The notes beneath the pieces were generated by a model. That model worked only from the letters and a program-made list of their open reading frames with translations, did not search any database and was not told the origin of the DNA. Below are positions 36,691 to 46,373 of a stretch of DNA of 64,000 nucleotides, piece by piece. Both the position numbers and the translations under genes were made by a program. Within the stretch, counting starts at the first letter, position 1. Each line of letters opens with the position of its first letter. Source of the stretch: CAYJPK01 sp964372035 (GTDB lineage Bacteria; Desulfobacterota; Desulfovibrionia; Desulfovibrionales; Desulfovibrionaceae); contig CAYJPK010000001.1 of NCBI GenBank assembly GCA_964372035.1, positions 74,701-138,700 of the forward strand, given 5' to 3'.

Positions 36691-37938
36691 GTGAGTGATT
36701 TTATACCTGAGTTATTAGCACCTGCTGGTGGACCTGAGCAATTAGAATCAGCAATTTTGTATGGTGCTGATGCAGTATTTCTTGGTGGTAAAAACCTTAA
36801 TTTGCGCAAAGCTAGCATTGGTTTTGACCATGAAGAACTTAATAATGCCCTTGAATACGCACATAAAAATAGTGCAAAAATTTTCTATTGTGTAAATGCA
36901 ATTCCACAAAACCATCAGTTAAATGATATTGCAAAAGAGCTTGAATATTTAAGCTCAACAGCGATTGATGGTTTAATCATTGCTGATCCTGGTGTTATGA
37001 ACTTAGCCAAAAGATATGCACCAAATAAGGAAATACATCTTTCAACTCAAGCACACACTACTAATATTGAATCTATTAAATTTTGGAAAGATCAAGGTGT
37101 AAGCCGTGTTAACTTAGCTCGTGAGCTTGATCAAGAAACAATAAAAGAACTTCGCCAAAATATTGATGATGTTGAATTTGAAGTTTTTGTGCATGGTGCA
37201 ATGTGTTTAGCGTTATCTGGACATTGCCTTTTATCTGCATGGGTTAATAAGCGTCATGCAAACCTTGGTCATTGCACTCAACCGTGTAGATTTCAATATC
37301 GTGGTGGCAAGGTAAACATGGAAGTTGAGGAAGTTAGCCGTAAAGATAGTCCTCTATGGCATATTGAGCAAGATGAACAGTATGCAGCAATGTATGCTCC
37401 TGATGACTTATGTCTTATCCGCTACATGAAGTGGTTTTCAGAAAATAAAATCCATGCATTAAAAATTGAAGGACGCACTAAAAGTGGTTCTTATGTGGCA
37501 CAAGTTGTAAATGTTTATCGCACTGCTCTTAATGCTTTAACAGATGATGAAAGCTTGAATTCTTACTATGTGCACGAATTAAATAATATTGCATCTCGTA
37601 AATTATCAACTGGCTTTTTCTTGCCAGAGCGTATAGACCAAACTAGCGAATTTACTGAAAAGTCAAGTATTGTAGCTAGAATTTCAAATATCAGCAAGGA
37701 TAAATTGGAACTAGATATTCGTTCTCCTTGGGATATTGAAAATAAGGCTGAAATATTACTACCTGGCTTAAAAACTATTACGCTACCTGCAAATGAGTAT
37801 AAGCTTGAAAATCACCGTGGTGAATTTACTGAGCGCTTGCACCCCGGTGTGACAGCGTCATTATTTATAGACAGTGCGCATTTTGCTGAGCATATTAATG
37901 ATTTAAAAACAGGCTTATATATTAGAACTACGAAGTAA
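36691..37938 (+). CDS. Peptidase U32 family protein (TrhP/RlhA-like RNA hydroxylation)
   Basis: This 415-residue protein has the U32 signature EVFVHGAMCLALSGHCLLSAW-type block (FVHGAMC and SGHC), an N-terminal ELLAPAGGPEQLESAI and CTQPCRF further on. Members of this family once annotated as collagenases are now known in E. coli to be needed for hydroxylation of tRNA wobble uridine (TrhP) or 23S rRNA C2501 (RlhA). The length fits TrhP (YegQ) more than the longer RlhA. The start is GTG at 36691 with AAAGGA upstream. Which RNA it acts on here cannot be decided from sequence. Confidence 0.85.
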   Translation: MSDFIPELLAPAGGPEQLESAILYGADAVFLGGKNLNLRKASIGFDHEELNNALEYAHKNSAKIFYCVNAIPQNHQLNDIAKELEYLSSTAIDGLIIADPGVMNLAKRYAPNKEIHLSTQAHTTNIESIKFWKDQGVSRVNLARELDQETIKELRQNIDDVEFEVFVHGAMCLALSGHCLLSAWVNKRHANLGHCTQPCRFQYRGGKVNMEVEEVSRKDSPLWHIEQDEQYAAMYAPDDLCLIRYMKWFSENKIHALKIEGRTKSGSYVAQVVNVYRTALNALTDDESLNSYYVHELNNIASRKLSTGFFLPERIDQTSEFTEKSSIVARISNISKDKLELDIRSPWDIENKAEILLPGLKTITLPANEYKLENHRGEFTERLHPGVTASLFIDSAHFAEHINDLKTGLYIRTTK

Positions 37939-38007
37939 GTGACATAATCGAAAAGATTAAAAAAAACAATAATATTTATAGATAGTTAAGGAAAAATATT
38001 AAAAAAT

Positions 38008-38032
38008 AATGATAATAGTAAAAATTATCATT
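38008..38032. promoter_or_regulatory. Fur/PerR-box-like inverted repeat upstream of tpx
   Basis: AATGATAAT (38008–38016) and ATTATCATT (38024–38032) form a perfect nine-base inverted repeat with a seven-base spacer, about 105 bases ahead of tpx. The half-sites resemble Fur and PerR operators. An unusually AT-rich hairpin terminator for the preceding gene is an alternative. Confidence 0.4.
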
Positions 38033-38136
38033 AAAAAAGTCTTTATTTTTTTTATTAAAAGTTATATATTTCTTTTCACGAGGTTGAGATAGTTTTTTAA
38101 ACCTTTTAACAAATTAAAATAAACGGAGTTAATATT

Positions 38137-38640
38137 ATGTCTACAGTAAATATGCATGGTAATCCATTACCGATAGAAGGAAATCAAGTTAAAGTTGGAG
38201 ATGTTGCACCTAATTTTACAGTTTGTGCCAGTGATTTAAGCCCTAAAACTTTAGCTGATTATAAAGATAAGGTTGTTGTTTTAGTTAGTGTTCCATCTTT
38301 TGATACACCAGTTTGTGACATGGAAATTCGTCGCTTTAATAAAGAAGCAACTGCTTTATCAAGTGATGTTCAGATTTTAGCAATTAGTTGTGATTTACCA
38401 TTTGCCCAAGCACGTTTTTGCACAACTGCTGGTGTTGAAGCTGTTGAAGCTCTTTCAGACTATAAAGATGTGGATTTTGGTAAGAATTACGGAGTATTAA
38501 TTAGTCCACTTCGTTTACTTACAAGAGCTGTTTTCGTTGTTGATAAAGCAGGTAAACTTGTTCATACTCAAATCGTGCCAGAAGTTACTGAAGAGCCAAA
38601 CTATGATTCAGTTCTTGAGGCAGTAAAAAAAGCTTTGTAA
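38137..38640 (+). CDS. tpx: Thiol peroxidase Tpx
   Basis: This 167-residue peroxiredoxin reduces hydrogen peroxide and alkyl peroxides with thioredoxin as donor. The peroxidatic Cys60 lies in PSFDTPVCDME and the resolving Cys94 in QARFCTTAG, matching the spacing of E. coli Tpx (61 and 95). There is no signal peptide, so it is cytosolic. CGGAG precedes the start. A possible metal- or peroxide-responsive operator lies upstream and an intrinsic terminator downstream, so it is a single-gene unit. Confidence 0.96.
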   Translation: MSTVNMHGNPLPIEGNQVKVGDVAPNFTVCASDLSPKTLADYKDKVVVLVSVPSFDTPVCDMEIRRFNKEATALSSDVQILAISCDLPFAQARFCTTAGVEAVEALSDYKDVDFGKNYGVLISPLRLLTRAVFVVDKAGKLVHTQIVPEVTEEPNYDSVLEAVKKAL

Positions 38641-38662
38641 TTTTCTGATATTCATTTATAAT

Positions 38663-38702
38663 GAAGGCTGTTGAGGAACTCTCCTTAACAGCTTTTTTTA
38701 TT
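38663..38702 (+). terminator. Intrinsic terminator after tpx
   Basis: GCTGTTGAGGA pairs with TCCTTAACAGC (one G·U pair) and is followed by seven T residues. Confidence 0.88.
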
Positions 38703-38735
38703 GTAATTTATAAATAATTTCATAGGAATATAGAA

Positions 38736-39377
38736 ATGCGTGCAGACATAATAGTTTTTGATTGTGACGGTGTTTTAATTGATAGTATGGATATTAAAGT
38801 TGAAGCCATGCGTAAAATTGGTGAGCCTTTTGGACCTGAACTTCGTGACCGCCTGGCTTTATTTCAAAGCATAGAGGGTGGAATTCATAGAAGTGAAAAA
38901 TTTAAATGGTTATATCAAGAAGCATATGGAAGAGAAATCACAGAAGCTGAAATGCAAAAATGCTGTGATGACTATATTGCTAATTTAGGTGAAGCTGTTT
39001 ATAATTGCCCTTCTATCAATGGTTTAGATGAAATTTTAGAATATTGGCACACTAAAAAAGAACTTTATGTTTGCTCTGGTACTCCAGAACAGGAATTAGA
39101 AGATATTTTGAAAACTCGTGGTCTTGGAAAATATTTTAAATATATCGGTGGCTACCCTCCACTAAAAACTGAATTATTAAATAAAATCATCACGATGGCG
39201 AATGTTTTACCAGAACATGTTGTTATGGTTGGTGATACTGTTACCGATAGTCGTGCGGCTGATGAACTTGGTACAATGTTTTACGGCATTGGAAAATATT
39301 TTGAAGGTACAAAATACCCTCATGGCAAAGATTTAACTGATTTGCACGCATGGTTGAAAGAGAATATTAATGATTGA
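38736..39377 (+). CDS. HAD superfamily phosphatase, phosphoglycolate phosphatase-like
   Basis: This 213-residue protein has HAD motif I FDCDGVLIDS (nucleophile Asp and acid Asp), motif II VCSGTP (unusual S-G-T order but normal for the subgroup), motif III Lys in LKTELL, and motif IV MVGDTVTDSRAADE. A small helical cap lies between motifs I and II. It probably dephosphorylates a small sugar or glycolate phosphate; the substrate is unknown. It overlaps the following helicase gene by eight bases. Confidence 0.85.
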   Translation: MRADIIVFDCDGVLIDSMDIKVEAMRKIGEPFGPELRDRLALFQSIEGGIHRSEKFKWLYQEAYGREITEAEMQKCCDDYIANLGEAVYNCPSINGLDEILEYWHTKKELYVCSGTPEQELEDILKTRGLGKYFKYIGGYPPLKTELLNKIITMANVLPEHVVMVGDTVTDSRAADELGTMFYGIGKYFEGTKYPHGKDLTDLHAWLKENIND

Positions 39378-41508
39378 TATTAATAGCTTAAATGAAGCAC
39401 AGCGTGAAGCTGTTTTAAGTACTGATCGTTCAGTTTTAGTTATTGCTGGAGCTGGCAGTGGTAAGACTCGTACTGTTGTGCACCGTATAGCTTGGCTTTA
39501 TGAACAAGGCATAAACCCTCAGTCAATGCTACTTTTAACCTTTACCAGAAAAGCTGCAAATGAAATGCTCCACAGAGCTGCAGATTTACTTGGTCAAAGT
39601 TTGCACAATTTGCATGGTGGAACTTTCCATGGCTTTGCTTATTCCATTCTAAGAAGCAACCGCCCTACTTGGGCAAATGGCAATATTACCATTTTAGATA
39701 GTGCTGACAGTGTTTCTGTTATCAATACTTGTAAAGACGATTTGAAGCTTGGCAAAGGTGATAGGTCTTTTCCACGTAGTAACAATATTTTATCTTTTAT
39801 TAGCAAAGCTAGAAATAAAGAGCTTGCACTTGAAGAAATTATTAATAAAGATGCTGCACATTTAGGCAATCATACTGAAGCCTTATGTGATATTGCACAA
39901 GCATATAACACTTATCGTCAAAATCATAATTTAGTTGACTATGATGATTTATTATTTGAGCTTGAATCGCTTATTATGGGTAATGAAAAAGTTAGAGCTT
40001 ATTTGCACGAACGTTTTAAATATATCATGGTTGATGAATACCAAGATACAAACAAGGTGCAAGCAAGACTAACTAAATTACTGACTAATATTGATGATCC
40101 AAAAGGTGGCTCAATTATGGCTGTTGGTGATGATGCACAATCTATTTATGCTTTTCGTGGTGCAACTGTGCGAAATATCTTAGATTTTCCAAAAATATTT
40201 CCTGATACAAAAATTATTAGACTTGAAGAAAATTACCGCTCTACTCAAAATGTGTTAAATATTGCTAATAATGTTTTGCAGCACTCTGTCGAATCCTTTG
40301 ATAAAAAATTATTTACCAATAAAACAGGTGGAAATACTGTCAGAGTTGTACGCCCTTTTAGTGATTTTCGGCAAGCGGATATAGTTGCAAATCGCATCAA
40401 TGAATTGCTTGAAGATTATATGCCTAATGAAATTGCGGTATTATTTAGAGCTGGTTATCAATCATATCGCTTAGAAATTGCGCTTTCACGCCTTGGGATT
40501 AAATTTAATAAATATGGTGGTCAGCGTTATACTGATGCTGCTCACAATAAAGACGTAATTTCTTATATGCGCTTACTGGTTAACCCTCTTGATATGCCAA
40601 GCCTTGAGCGAGTTGCTTCACTATGCAAGGGCATAGGCAAAAAAACAGCTCAAAAGATTTTTGCTTTAATTAAAGCCGGTGATAACGAGGGCTTAAATAA
40701 ATTATCAGTAAAATACCCAAGCTTTGTGTCTGACCTTAAATTATTAGATGATTTAAGAAATAGAGCTGCTGCGCCCGATGAGGCACTACGTATTATTGTT
40801 GATAATTATCGCCCTATTTTAGAAGCTGAATATTCTGACGATTGGCCTCGCAGACTGCAAGGGCTTGAAGAGTTAAAGCACATAGCGTCATCTTATAAGG
40901 ATATTGAATCTTTTGTTTCTGATTTAGTACTTGAAGCACCTGAAAATAAAGATGAAAATGATATTGCAGATAAAATTGTGCTTTCAACTATTCACTCTGC
41001 AAAGGGTCTTGAGTGGGACGTTGTATTTATAATGGACTTAGTAGAAGATCGTTTTCCATCAAAATATTCAATGTTAAAACCAGAAGAATTTGAAGAAGAA
41101 CGAAGGCTCATGTATGTTGCGTGCACAAGAGCCAGGGATAGATTAGAATTATATGTTCCACAATCTATTCAGCGATTTGATAATCGTGGCAGTGATTATG
41201 CTCTTGAAAGCCCATTTATAAACGAATTACCAAAAAAATTATATGATGAATGGCAAGAAAATTATCAAGGCGCTATTAAATTAAAAGAAAAATTTAGTAC
41301 TTATTCACTTGCAAATACTCCAAATGTTGATACTATAAAAGAGGTTCAAAAAGTTGATAAAAAGCCTAATAATAATTGTGGATTTTGCCATCATAAAATT
41401 TTTGGGCGAGGTAAAATCATTGAGCATATTGAACCTGATAAGTGTCGTGTGAATTTTCAAGGTATTGGTTTAAAAGTTATTTTAAAAGATTATTTAAGTT
41501 TTGAGTAA
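39370..41508 (+). CDS. UvrD/Rep-family superfamily I DNA helicase
   Basis: This 712-residue helicase has motif I AGAGSGKTRT, motif Ia LLTFTRKAANEM, motif II VDEYQDTN, motif III GDDAQSIYAFRGA, motif IV LEENYRST, motif V TIHSAKGLEWDVVF and motif VI RRLMYVACTRARDRL. Such 3'-to-5' helicases act in nucleotide excision or mismatch repair and replication restart. The end of the protein (about 650–712) has a CGFC pair and a PcrA/UvrD-like beta tail (GRGKIIEHI). The start overlaps the HAD gene; thiL starts six bases after the stop. Assignment to UvrD, PcrA or Rep is not possible from sequence alone. Confidence 0.92.
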   Translation: MIDINSLNEAQREAVLSTDRSVLVIAGAGSGKTRTVVHRIAWLYEQGINPQSMLLLTFTRKAANEMLHRAADLLGQSLHNLHGGTFHGFAYSILRSNRPTWANGNITILDSADSVSVINTCKDDLKLGKGDRSFPRSNNILSFISKARNKELALEEIINKDAAHLGNHTEALCDIAQAYNTYRQNHNLVDYDDLLFELESLIMGNEKVRAYLHERFKYIMVDEYQDTNKVQARLTKLLTNIDDPKGGSIMAVGDDAQSIYAFRGATVRNILDFPKIFPDTKIIRLEENYRSTQNVLNIANNVLQHSVESFDKKLFTNKTGGNTVRVVRPFSDFRQADIVANRINELLEDYMPNEIAVLFRAGYQSYRLEIALSRLGIKFNKYGGQRYTDAAHNKDVISYMRLLVNPLDMPSLERVASLCKGIGKKTAQKIFALIKAGDNEGLNKLSVKYPSFVSDLKLLDDLRNRAAAPDEALRIIVDNYRPILEAEYSDDWPRRLQGLEELKHIASSYKDIESFVSDLVLEAPENKDENDIADKIVLSTIHSAKGLEWDVVFIMDLVEDRFPSKYSMLKPEEFEEERRLMYVACTRARDRLELYVPQSIQRFDNRGSDYALESPFINELPKKLYDEWQENYQGAIKLKEKFSTYSLANTPNVDTIKEVQKVDKKPNNNCGFCHHKIFGRGKIIEHIEPDKCRVNFQGIGLKVILKDYLSFE

Positions 41509-41514
41509 AAAATT

Positions 41515-42525
41515 ATGGCTATACATTCTGAAGATCATATAATAGCAATGCTTAATCATTATTTTGACGATGCAAATGCGTTTCGTGAAGCTGATGATAC
41601 TGGTGTTGTTCTTGGGCGTGGTGATGATTGTGCAATCTTTCGTGCAAACAGTGATATTTGTATTACGACTGATATGTTCATTGAAGACGTGCACTTTAGA
41701 CAAAGATATTTTACACCTGAAGATATTGGGTATAAATCATTAGCTGTTAATATCAGTGATTTAGCAGCAACTTGCGCTACTCCAATTGCATTTTCAATGG
41801 CACTTGCAATGCCAAGTGATACAGATCATGCCATTATTGATGGTATTTTATCTGGTATGTCCGAGCTTGCAAATGCTAGAAATATGAATTTAATTGGTGG
41901 TGACTTATCAAAAGCTGATAAAATTTGTATTACAATTACAGCTTTTGGCTTTAGTAGCCGCCCTCTTTTGCGCAATTGTGCAAAACCTGGTGATATAGTA
42001 TTTTTACTTGGCAATCTTGGTCTAGCTAGAACTGGTTTCTTGCGTATGGAAAGTGAAAATCGTCAAGCTTTAAAGTCAGCACCTGATTCTTGTCGTGCGC
42101 ATTTGCGTCCTAAACCTTTAGTTGATGAATCCTTAATGATTAAAGAGATTTTGCGTGAACACCCAGAAGCAAGACTGTCTTTAATGGACGTATCTGATGG
42201 ACTTGCTCAAGATATCCCTAGGCTTTTAGGTATTCAATCTAGCGGAATGATTGATAGAAATAAAAAAGCATATGGCGTTAATATTCACTTACCAGAAATC
42301 CATACTGAAATTATGAAATACTGTATTGCAAATGAATTAGATCCAGAAATGCATGTTATTAGTGGTGGTGAAGATTACGCTTTAATTGGAACTTGTGACC
42401 AGGAGCATTTTAATATTGTTCATGCAATAATGCCAGAAATTACAATTTTAGGTGTCGTTGATAAAGAGCCAACTTTTAGGCTACATGGTAAGGTTATCGA
42501 AAAAGGTTTTGATCACTTTGGTTAA
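41515..42525 (+). CDS. thiL: Thiamine-monophosphate kinase ThiL
   Basis: ThiL phosphorylates thiamine monophosphate to the active diphosphate cofactor. The 336-residue protein has GRGDDCAIF, the ITTDMFIEDVHF metal-binding strand, KSLAVNISDLAA, GGDLSKAD, LMDVSDGLAQDIPRL and the C-terminal SGGEDYALIG. The length is normal. No TPP riboswitch was seen upstream, and the gene begins six bases after the helicase stop. A strong terminator follows. Confidence 0.94.
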   Translation: MAIHSEDHIIAMLNHYFDDANAFREADDTGVVLGRGDDCAIFRANSDICITTDMFIEDVHFRQRYFTPEDIGYKSLAVNISDLAATCATPIAFSMALAMPSDTDHAIIDGILSGMSELANARNMNLIGGDLSKADKICITITAFGFSSRPLLRNCAKPGDIVFLLGNLGLARTGFLRMESENRQALKSAPDSCRAHLRPKPLVDESLMIKEILREHPEARLSLMDVSDGLAQDIPRLLGIQSSGMIDRNKKAYGVNIHLPEIHTEIMKYCIANELDPEMHVISGGEDYALIGTCDQEHFNIVHAIMPEITILGVVDKEPTFRLHGKVIEKGFDHFG

Positions 42526-42546
42526 TTTAAACTTTAATCATAACAC

Positions 42547-42585
42547 AAAAAAGCTTGTAATTTTAACATATTACAAGCTTTTTTT
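42547..42585 (+). terminator. Intrinsic terminator after thiL
   Basis: A perfect stem (AAAAGCTTGTAA with TTACAAGCTTTT, extended by one further pair) around a short loop is followed by a T run. Confidence 0.9.
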
Positions 42586-42669
42586 GTATTTAAACTTAAG
42601 TTCATTTTTTAGCGGATAATGAAAAACATGCTAACATATTATAAGAGGGATTTTCACCCTCTTATTTTT

Positions 42670-45600
42670 TTAAACTATTTTATCACCGCAATATGGGCAG
42701 TATTCAATGCCTTCCATAGGAAGTGGTTTTGCACAAGCTTCGTTAGTACAAACAGTAGGAACCGGACCAAGTTCAACAATAAGCTCGCCCTCAACAACAG
42801 CAACCATTTTACGGGTTTCCTTATAATTAGCACTTTTTACAATACGCTTAACTATTGCACGTTCTGGCGCAAGTACTGCTTTTTCTTGCTTCATAATTGA
42901 GATATTAAATAATTCATCGCCCTCTTCAACTAAGTCACCAGGGTTTACATACATTACCCATAAATCACCACCACTTGGCGCTGCAACATGGTGAGGGTTA
43001 GCAACATCAGCCATAACAACACCCTTATGAGCAGTTGCTTTGCCTTGAGTAACTTGAACTTGATGGCTCATAATTTCAGAGTCAAGCACATATCTAACAA
43101 CAGAAACACCAGCTTCATTAACAGGTGAAATACTTAAAATTGTTAAACTATGTGGCTTATCAGCTGAATCAGTAAATTCTAATTCTTCGTTAAGTTGAAT
43201 ACCTTCAAACCAAACTGAAACAGGCAAGCAATTTGGATCGCCATATTTTTGCTTAAACTGAATAGTTTTAAGAGCATCACCAGGGTGATTTAAGTACATC
43301 ACAAGCTCTTCTTTAGTTGGTGTATCTTTAATAAGCTTTGCAAGTGTTCTTTCTTCTGCTTCAACATTCACATCTTTTAGTTTTAAAAGAGGTGATTCAT
43401 CAGTACGATTTGCAAGCGCATTCTTATACTCACTAGTTCCAAATGCTGATTGATATACCCAATCAGGAGGGAAACCAAGTGGCATTTTGCCAAATTTTCC
43501 AAGAAGTAAATTACGAAATGCATCATTACAATCTTGATAAATAAGGAGTCTATCCTTTTTGTAAGATTCTTTTAACTGATCTTCTGGAATTGTATTAACT
43601 CTTTCTAAAGTTTTAAGTAAGAACTTAACTTCTGTTTCTCCACCACGTTTATAAGCATTTGTAATAGCTAAGAATGCTGTATTCCATGTAATTTGTGCAC
43701 CAGGTGTTACATCATGGTAACGCACAATTTGGCGTGTTGCAGCTAAGAAATCTAACATATATGGCAATAACGCAATATATCCTTGCTTTACAGCTCCCTC
43801 TTGTGAAGATGAAGTTGCACCACCAGGCATAGCATGACTAACAACATCATGGTCAATACCTTGGAAGTAAGGAGAGCAGTAACGATCATAATAAGGCATA
43901 ATTTGCTTAAGAACAAAGTTTGCTTCACGAACCTTATCTCTATCAAGGTGAACTTCGAGCCCAAGCTCTTCTTCAATATAAGCCGCTGTTGATAAAACGT
44001 CGCCTTGACCATATGAACGCACGCTTGAACCAAGCGCAGTATCAATAATATGAGCACCCGCCTTTGCAGCAGCACCCATAGTTGGAACAAAAAGACCATC
44101 AGTATAATGGCGGTGACAATGAAGCACAAGTGCAGGCCATCTTTTACGAAGTTCAGTAATAAGTGAGGACATAAAACGTGGAGGACAAACGCCAGCCATA
44201 TCTTTAAGAGCTAAAATAATGTGTTTTGTAACATCATCTTTGCTCATTCCAGAAACAGAAGCACACATAGTAATAATTTCTTCTGCAACACCAAGATAGT
44301 GTTCAATATCGAAGCCTTTAGCATATGAAAGAGAAATAGCCGGTTCAAAAACTACTTTATTATTACTTAAAACAACCTCTGCAAGTGGGCGCATATTTTC
44401 ACAATGATTTAAGAAGTCAAAACATCTGATAATATTGAAATTTTCACAAATCATTTCACCAGTTAAATGCATTAAATGGCGAGGTTGTGGGTTGTAACCA
44501 AGTACATTTGTTGAACGTACTAAAATTTGCTTTAAGGTTTTTGGTGCAAATCTATTCCAAGCAGCAGCTTCTGAAAATGGATAGGTCATATTTGCCATCA
44601 TTGCCACGTGGAAATGTGCTCCACCACCATTTTCAAGTGAGAAGAAATCACACTGGTCAAGGTATGGACCAACTAAAGCATCTTCTGCCAAGCGAAAACG
44701 ATTACCACTATTTGACTGCGTTACATCACGTGTAGTTGTATCAGTAATATGAACTTTTTTAGAATCTCTAATATAATCAAGCAAAGAAAGTCTATCGCTT
44801 GTTGGATAGCTTGACGGCTTATTTCTAACAGCTTCAGTAATTTCTGGCAAAACTGGTGTAAAACTTGGCATACGAGGCGTATCAAAAGAACGGTATTCAC
44901 CAAGCATTACATGTTGGTTATAACCTTTAGCTGAAATTTCAACAGCAAGTCTTGATAAACGCTCACTTTCTTTTGCAAGGTCTGTATAAATAAGCAAATC
45001 TTGGTTATTTGGAATAAAGGTAGTATCAAAATTACCAGCCTTAAAGTCTTCATTTTGAATTACTTGTTTATAAAAAGGAATTGTGGTGTTTAAGCCACCA
45101 ATTGTATACTCATGCAATGCTCTATCCATAATACCTAAAACTTTATCCCAGTCAGGAGCAAAAGCAATAAGTAGTGAACCAGCAGAATCATAATTTGCAG
45201 GGAAATCATAACCAGCAGAAAGGTTAGAGTCAATTCTAACACCAGGACCACCAGGAGATGCATAACGAGTAATTAAGCCAGCATTTGGCGAGAAATCATT
45301 TTTAGGATCTTCACAGTTGATACGAACCTGCATAGCAATATGCGCAGGTCGTGTATTTTCTTCATTAAAACGAAGTGTAGAACCAAAGGCAATAGCAATT
45401 TGTTCTTCAACTAAGTCAATACCATAGCGACATTCTGTGATACCATGCTCAACTTGTAATCTTGTATTAACTTCAATTAAATATGGTGTACCTGTAGAGT
45501 CTACTAAAAATTCAACTGTTGCAAGTGAATAATATCCAACCTCAAGAACTAATTTGCAAGCGTATTCTTTCAATTTAGCACGAAGTTCAGGAGTAATTCC

Positions 45601-46371
45601 ACTATATTGTGACGGTGTAATTTCAATAAGCTTTTGGTGGTTACGTTGAACAGAACAATCACGCTCATCAAATGCAAAAGCATTACCATGTTGGTCAGCC
45701 ACAACTTGAATTTCAATATGGCGAACGCCTGTTAAATATTTTTCAACGAATAAACGTGGGTTACCAAAAGAAGCTTGAGCCATTGTTGAAGCTTTAAAGA
45801 AAGCATCTTCAAGCTCGTGCATTTCATGCACAAAGAATATACCACGACCGCCGCCGCCACCTTCTGCTTTAAGTAAAACAGGTAAGCCCATTTCTTTAAT
45901 TAAAGCTCTTGCTTCTTCAACACTAACAGCTCCCTCAGAACCTGGAACAACTGGAACATTAACAGTTTTTGCTAATTTTCTAACTTGAACTTTATTACCA
46001 AGCTTATCCATTGCTTCTGCAGTTGAACCAATAAAGTTAATGCCTGCTTCTTTACATTTCGCAGGAAAGCGTTCATCTTCTGATGCAAATCCCCAGCCTG
46101 GGTGAATACCAACAATGCCACGCTCTTTAGCTTTAGCAATAATTAAATCTATATCTAAATATGCACGAGGATCACTACCAAGAAGTAATAATTCTTGTGC
46201 AGCAGAAGCAGCAGGAGCAGTTTTATCAATATCAGTCGCCGTCATAACTGGAATGGCATCAAATCGTTCACGAATAGCTCGGCAAATTCGCCTTGCTGGA
46301 ATACCACGGTTAGCAACTAAAATCCTTTTCCCTCTTAACTCTTCTTTTACAGCCTCAAATGACTTACTCAT
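42670..46371 (-). CDS. pyc: Pyruvate carboxylase, single-chain, with C-terminal zinc-ribbon-like tail
   Basis: This 1233-residue enzyme makes oxaloacetate from pyruvate and bicarbonate. Its N-terminal biotin carboxylase domain (about 1–450) has GGGGRGIFFV and EVNTRLQVEHGITE; the carboxyltransferase barrel (about 540–820) has TTTRDVTQSNSGNRFR and LHCHRHYTDG; a conserved PYC linker domain follows; the biotinyl domain carries the acceptor Lys1161 in SIMKQEKAV. The last 30 residues hold four cysteines (1208, 1213, 1225, 1228; C-x4-C-x11-C-x2-C), a zinc-ribbon-like tail not usual in animal or Rhizobium enzymes. It lies three bases after birA, with GAGGA inside the birA end. Confidence 0.94.
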   Translation of the reverse strand: MSKSFEAVKEELRGKRILVANRGIPARRICRAIRERFDAIPVMTATDIDKTAPAASAAQELLLLGSDPRAYLDIDLIIAKAKERGIVGIHPGWGFASEDERFPAKCKEAGINFIGSTAEAMDKLGNKVQVRKLAKTVNVPVVPGSEGAVSVEEARALIKEMGLPVLLKAEGGGGGRGIFFVHEMHELEDAFFKASTMAQASFGNPRLFVEKYLTGVRHIEIQVVADQHGNAFAFDERDCSVQRNHQKLIEITPSQYSGITPELRAKLKEYACKLVLEVGYYSLATVEFLVDSTGTPYLIEVNTRLQVEHGITECRYGIDLVEEQIAIAFGSTLRFNEENTRPAHIAMQVRINCEDPKNDFSPNAGLITRYASPGGPGVRIDSNLSAGYDFPANYDSAGSLLIAFAPDWDKVLGIMDRALHEYTIGGLNTTIPFYKQVIQNEDFKAGNFDTTFIPNNQDLLIYTDLAKESERLSRLAVEISAKGYNQHVMLGEYRSFDTPRMPSFTPVLPEITEAVRNKPSSYPTSDRLSLLDYIRDSKKVHITDTTTRDVTQSNSGNRFRLAEDALVGPYLDQCDFFSLENGGGAHFHVAMMANMTYPFSEAAAWNRFAPKTLKQILVRSTNVLGYNPQPRHLMHLTGEMICENFNIIRCFDFLNHCENMRPLAEVVLSNNKVVFEPAISLSYAKGFDIEHYLGVAEEIITMCASVSGMSKDDVTKHIILALKDMAGVCPPRFMSSLITELRKRWPALVLHCHRHYTDGLFVPTMGAAAKAGAHIIDTALGSSVRSYGQGDVLSTAAYIEEELGLEVHLDRDKVREANFVLKQIMPYYDRYCSPYFQGIDHDVVSHAMPGGATSSSQEGAVKQGYIALLPYMLDFLAATRQIVRYHDVTPGAQITWNTAFLAITNAYKRGGETEVKFLLKTLERVNTIPEDQLKESYKKDRLLIYQDCNDAFRNLLLGKFGKMPLGFPPDWVYQSAFGTSEYKNALANRTDESPLLKLKDVNVEAEERTLAKLIKDTPTKEELVMYLNHPGDALKTIQFKQKYGDPNCLPVSVWFEGIQLNEELEFTDSADKPHSLTILSISPVNEAGVSVVRYVLDSEIMSHQVQVTQGKATAHKGVVMADVANPHHVAAPSGGDLWVMYVNPGDLVEEGDELFNISIMKQEKAVLAPERAIVKRIVKSANYKETRKMVAVVEGELIVELGPVPTVCTNEACAKPLPMEGIEYCPYCGDKIV

Positions 46372-46373
46372 TT

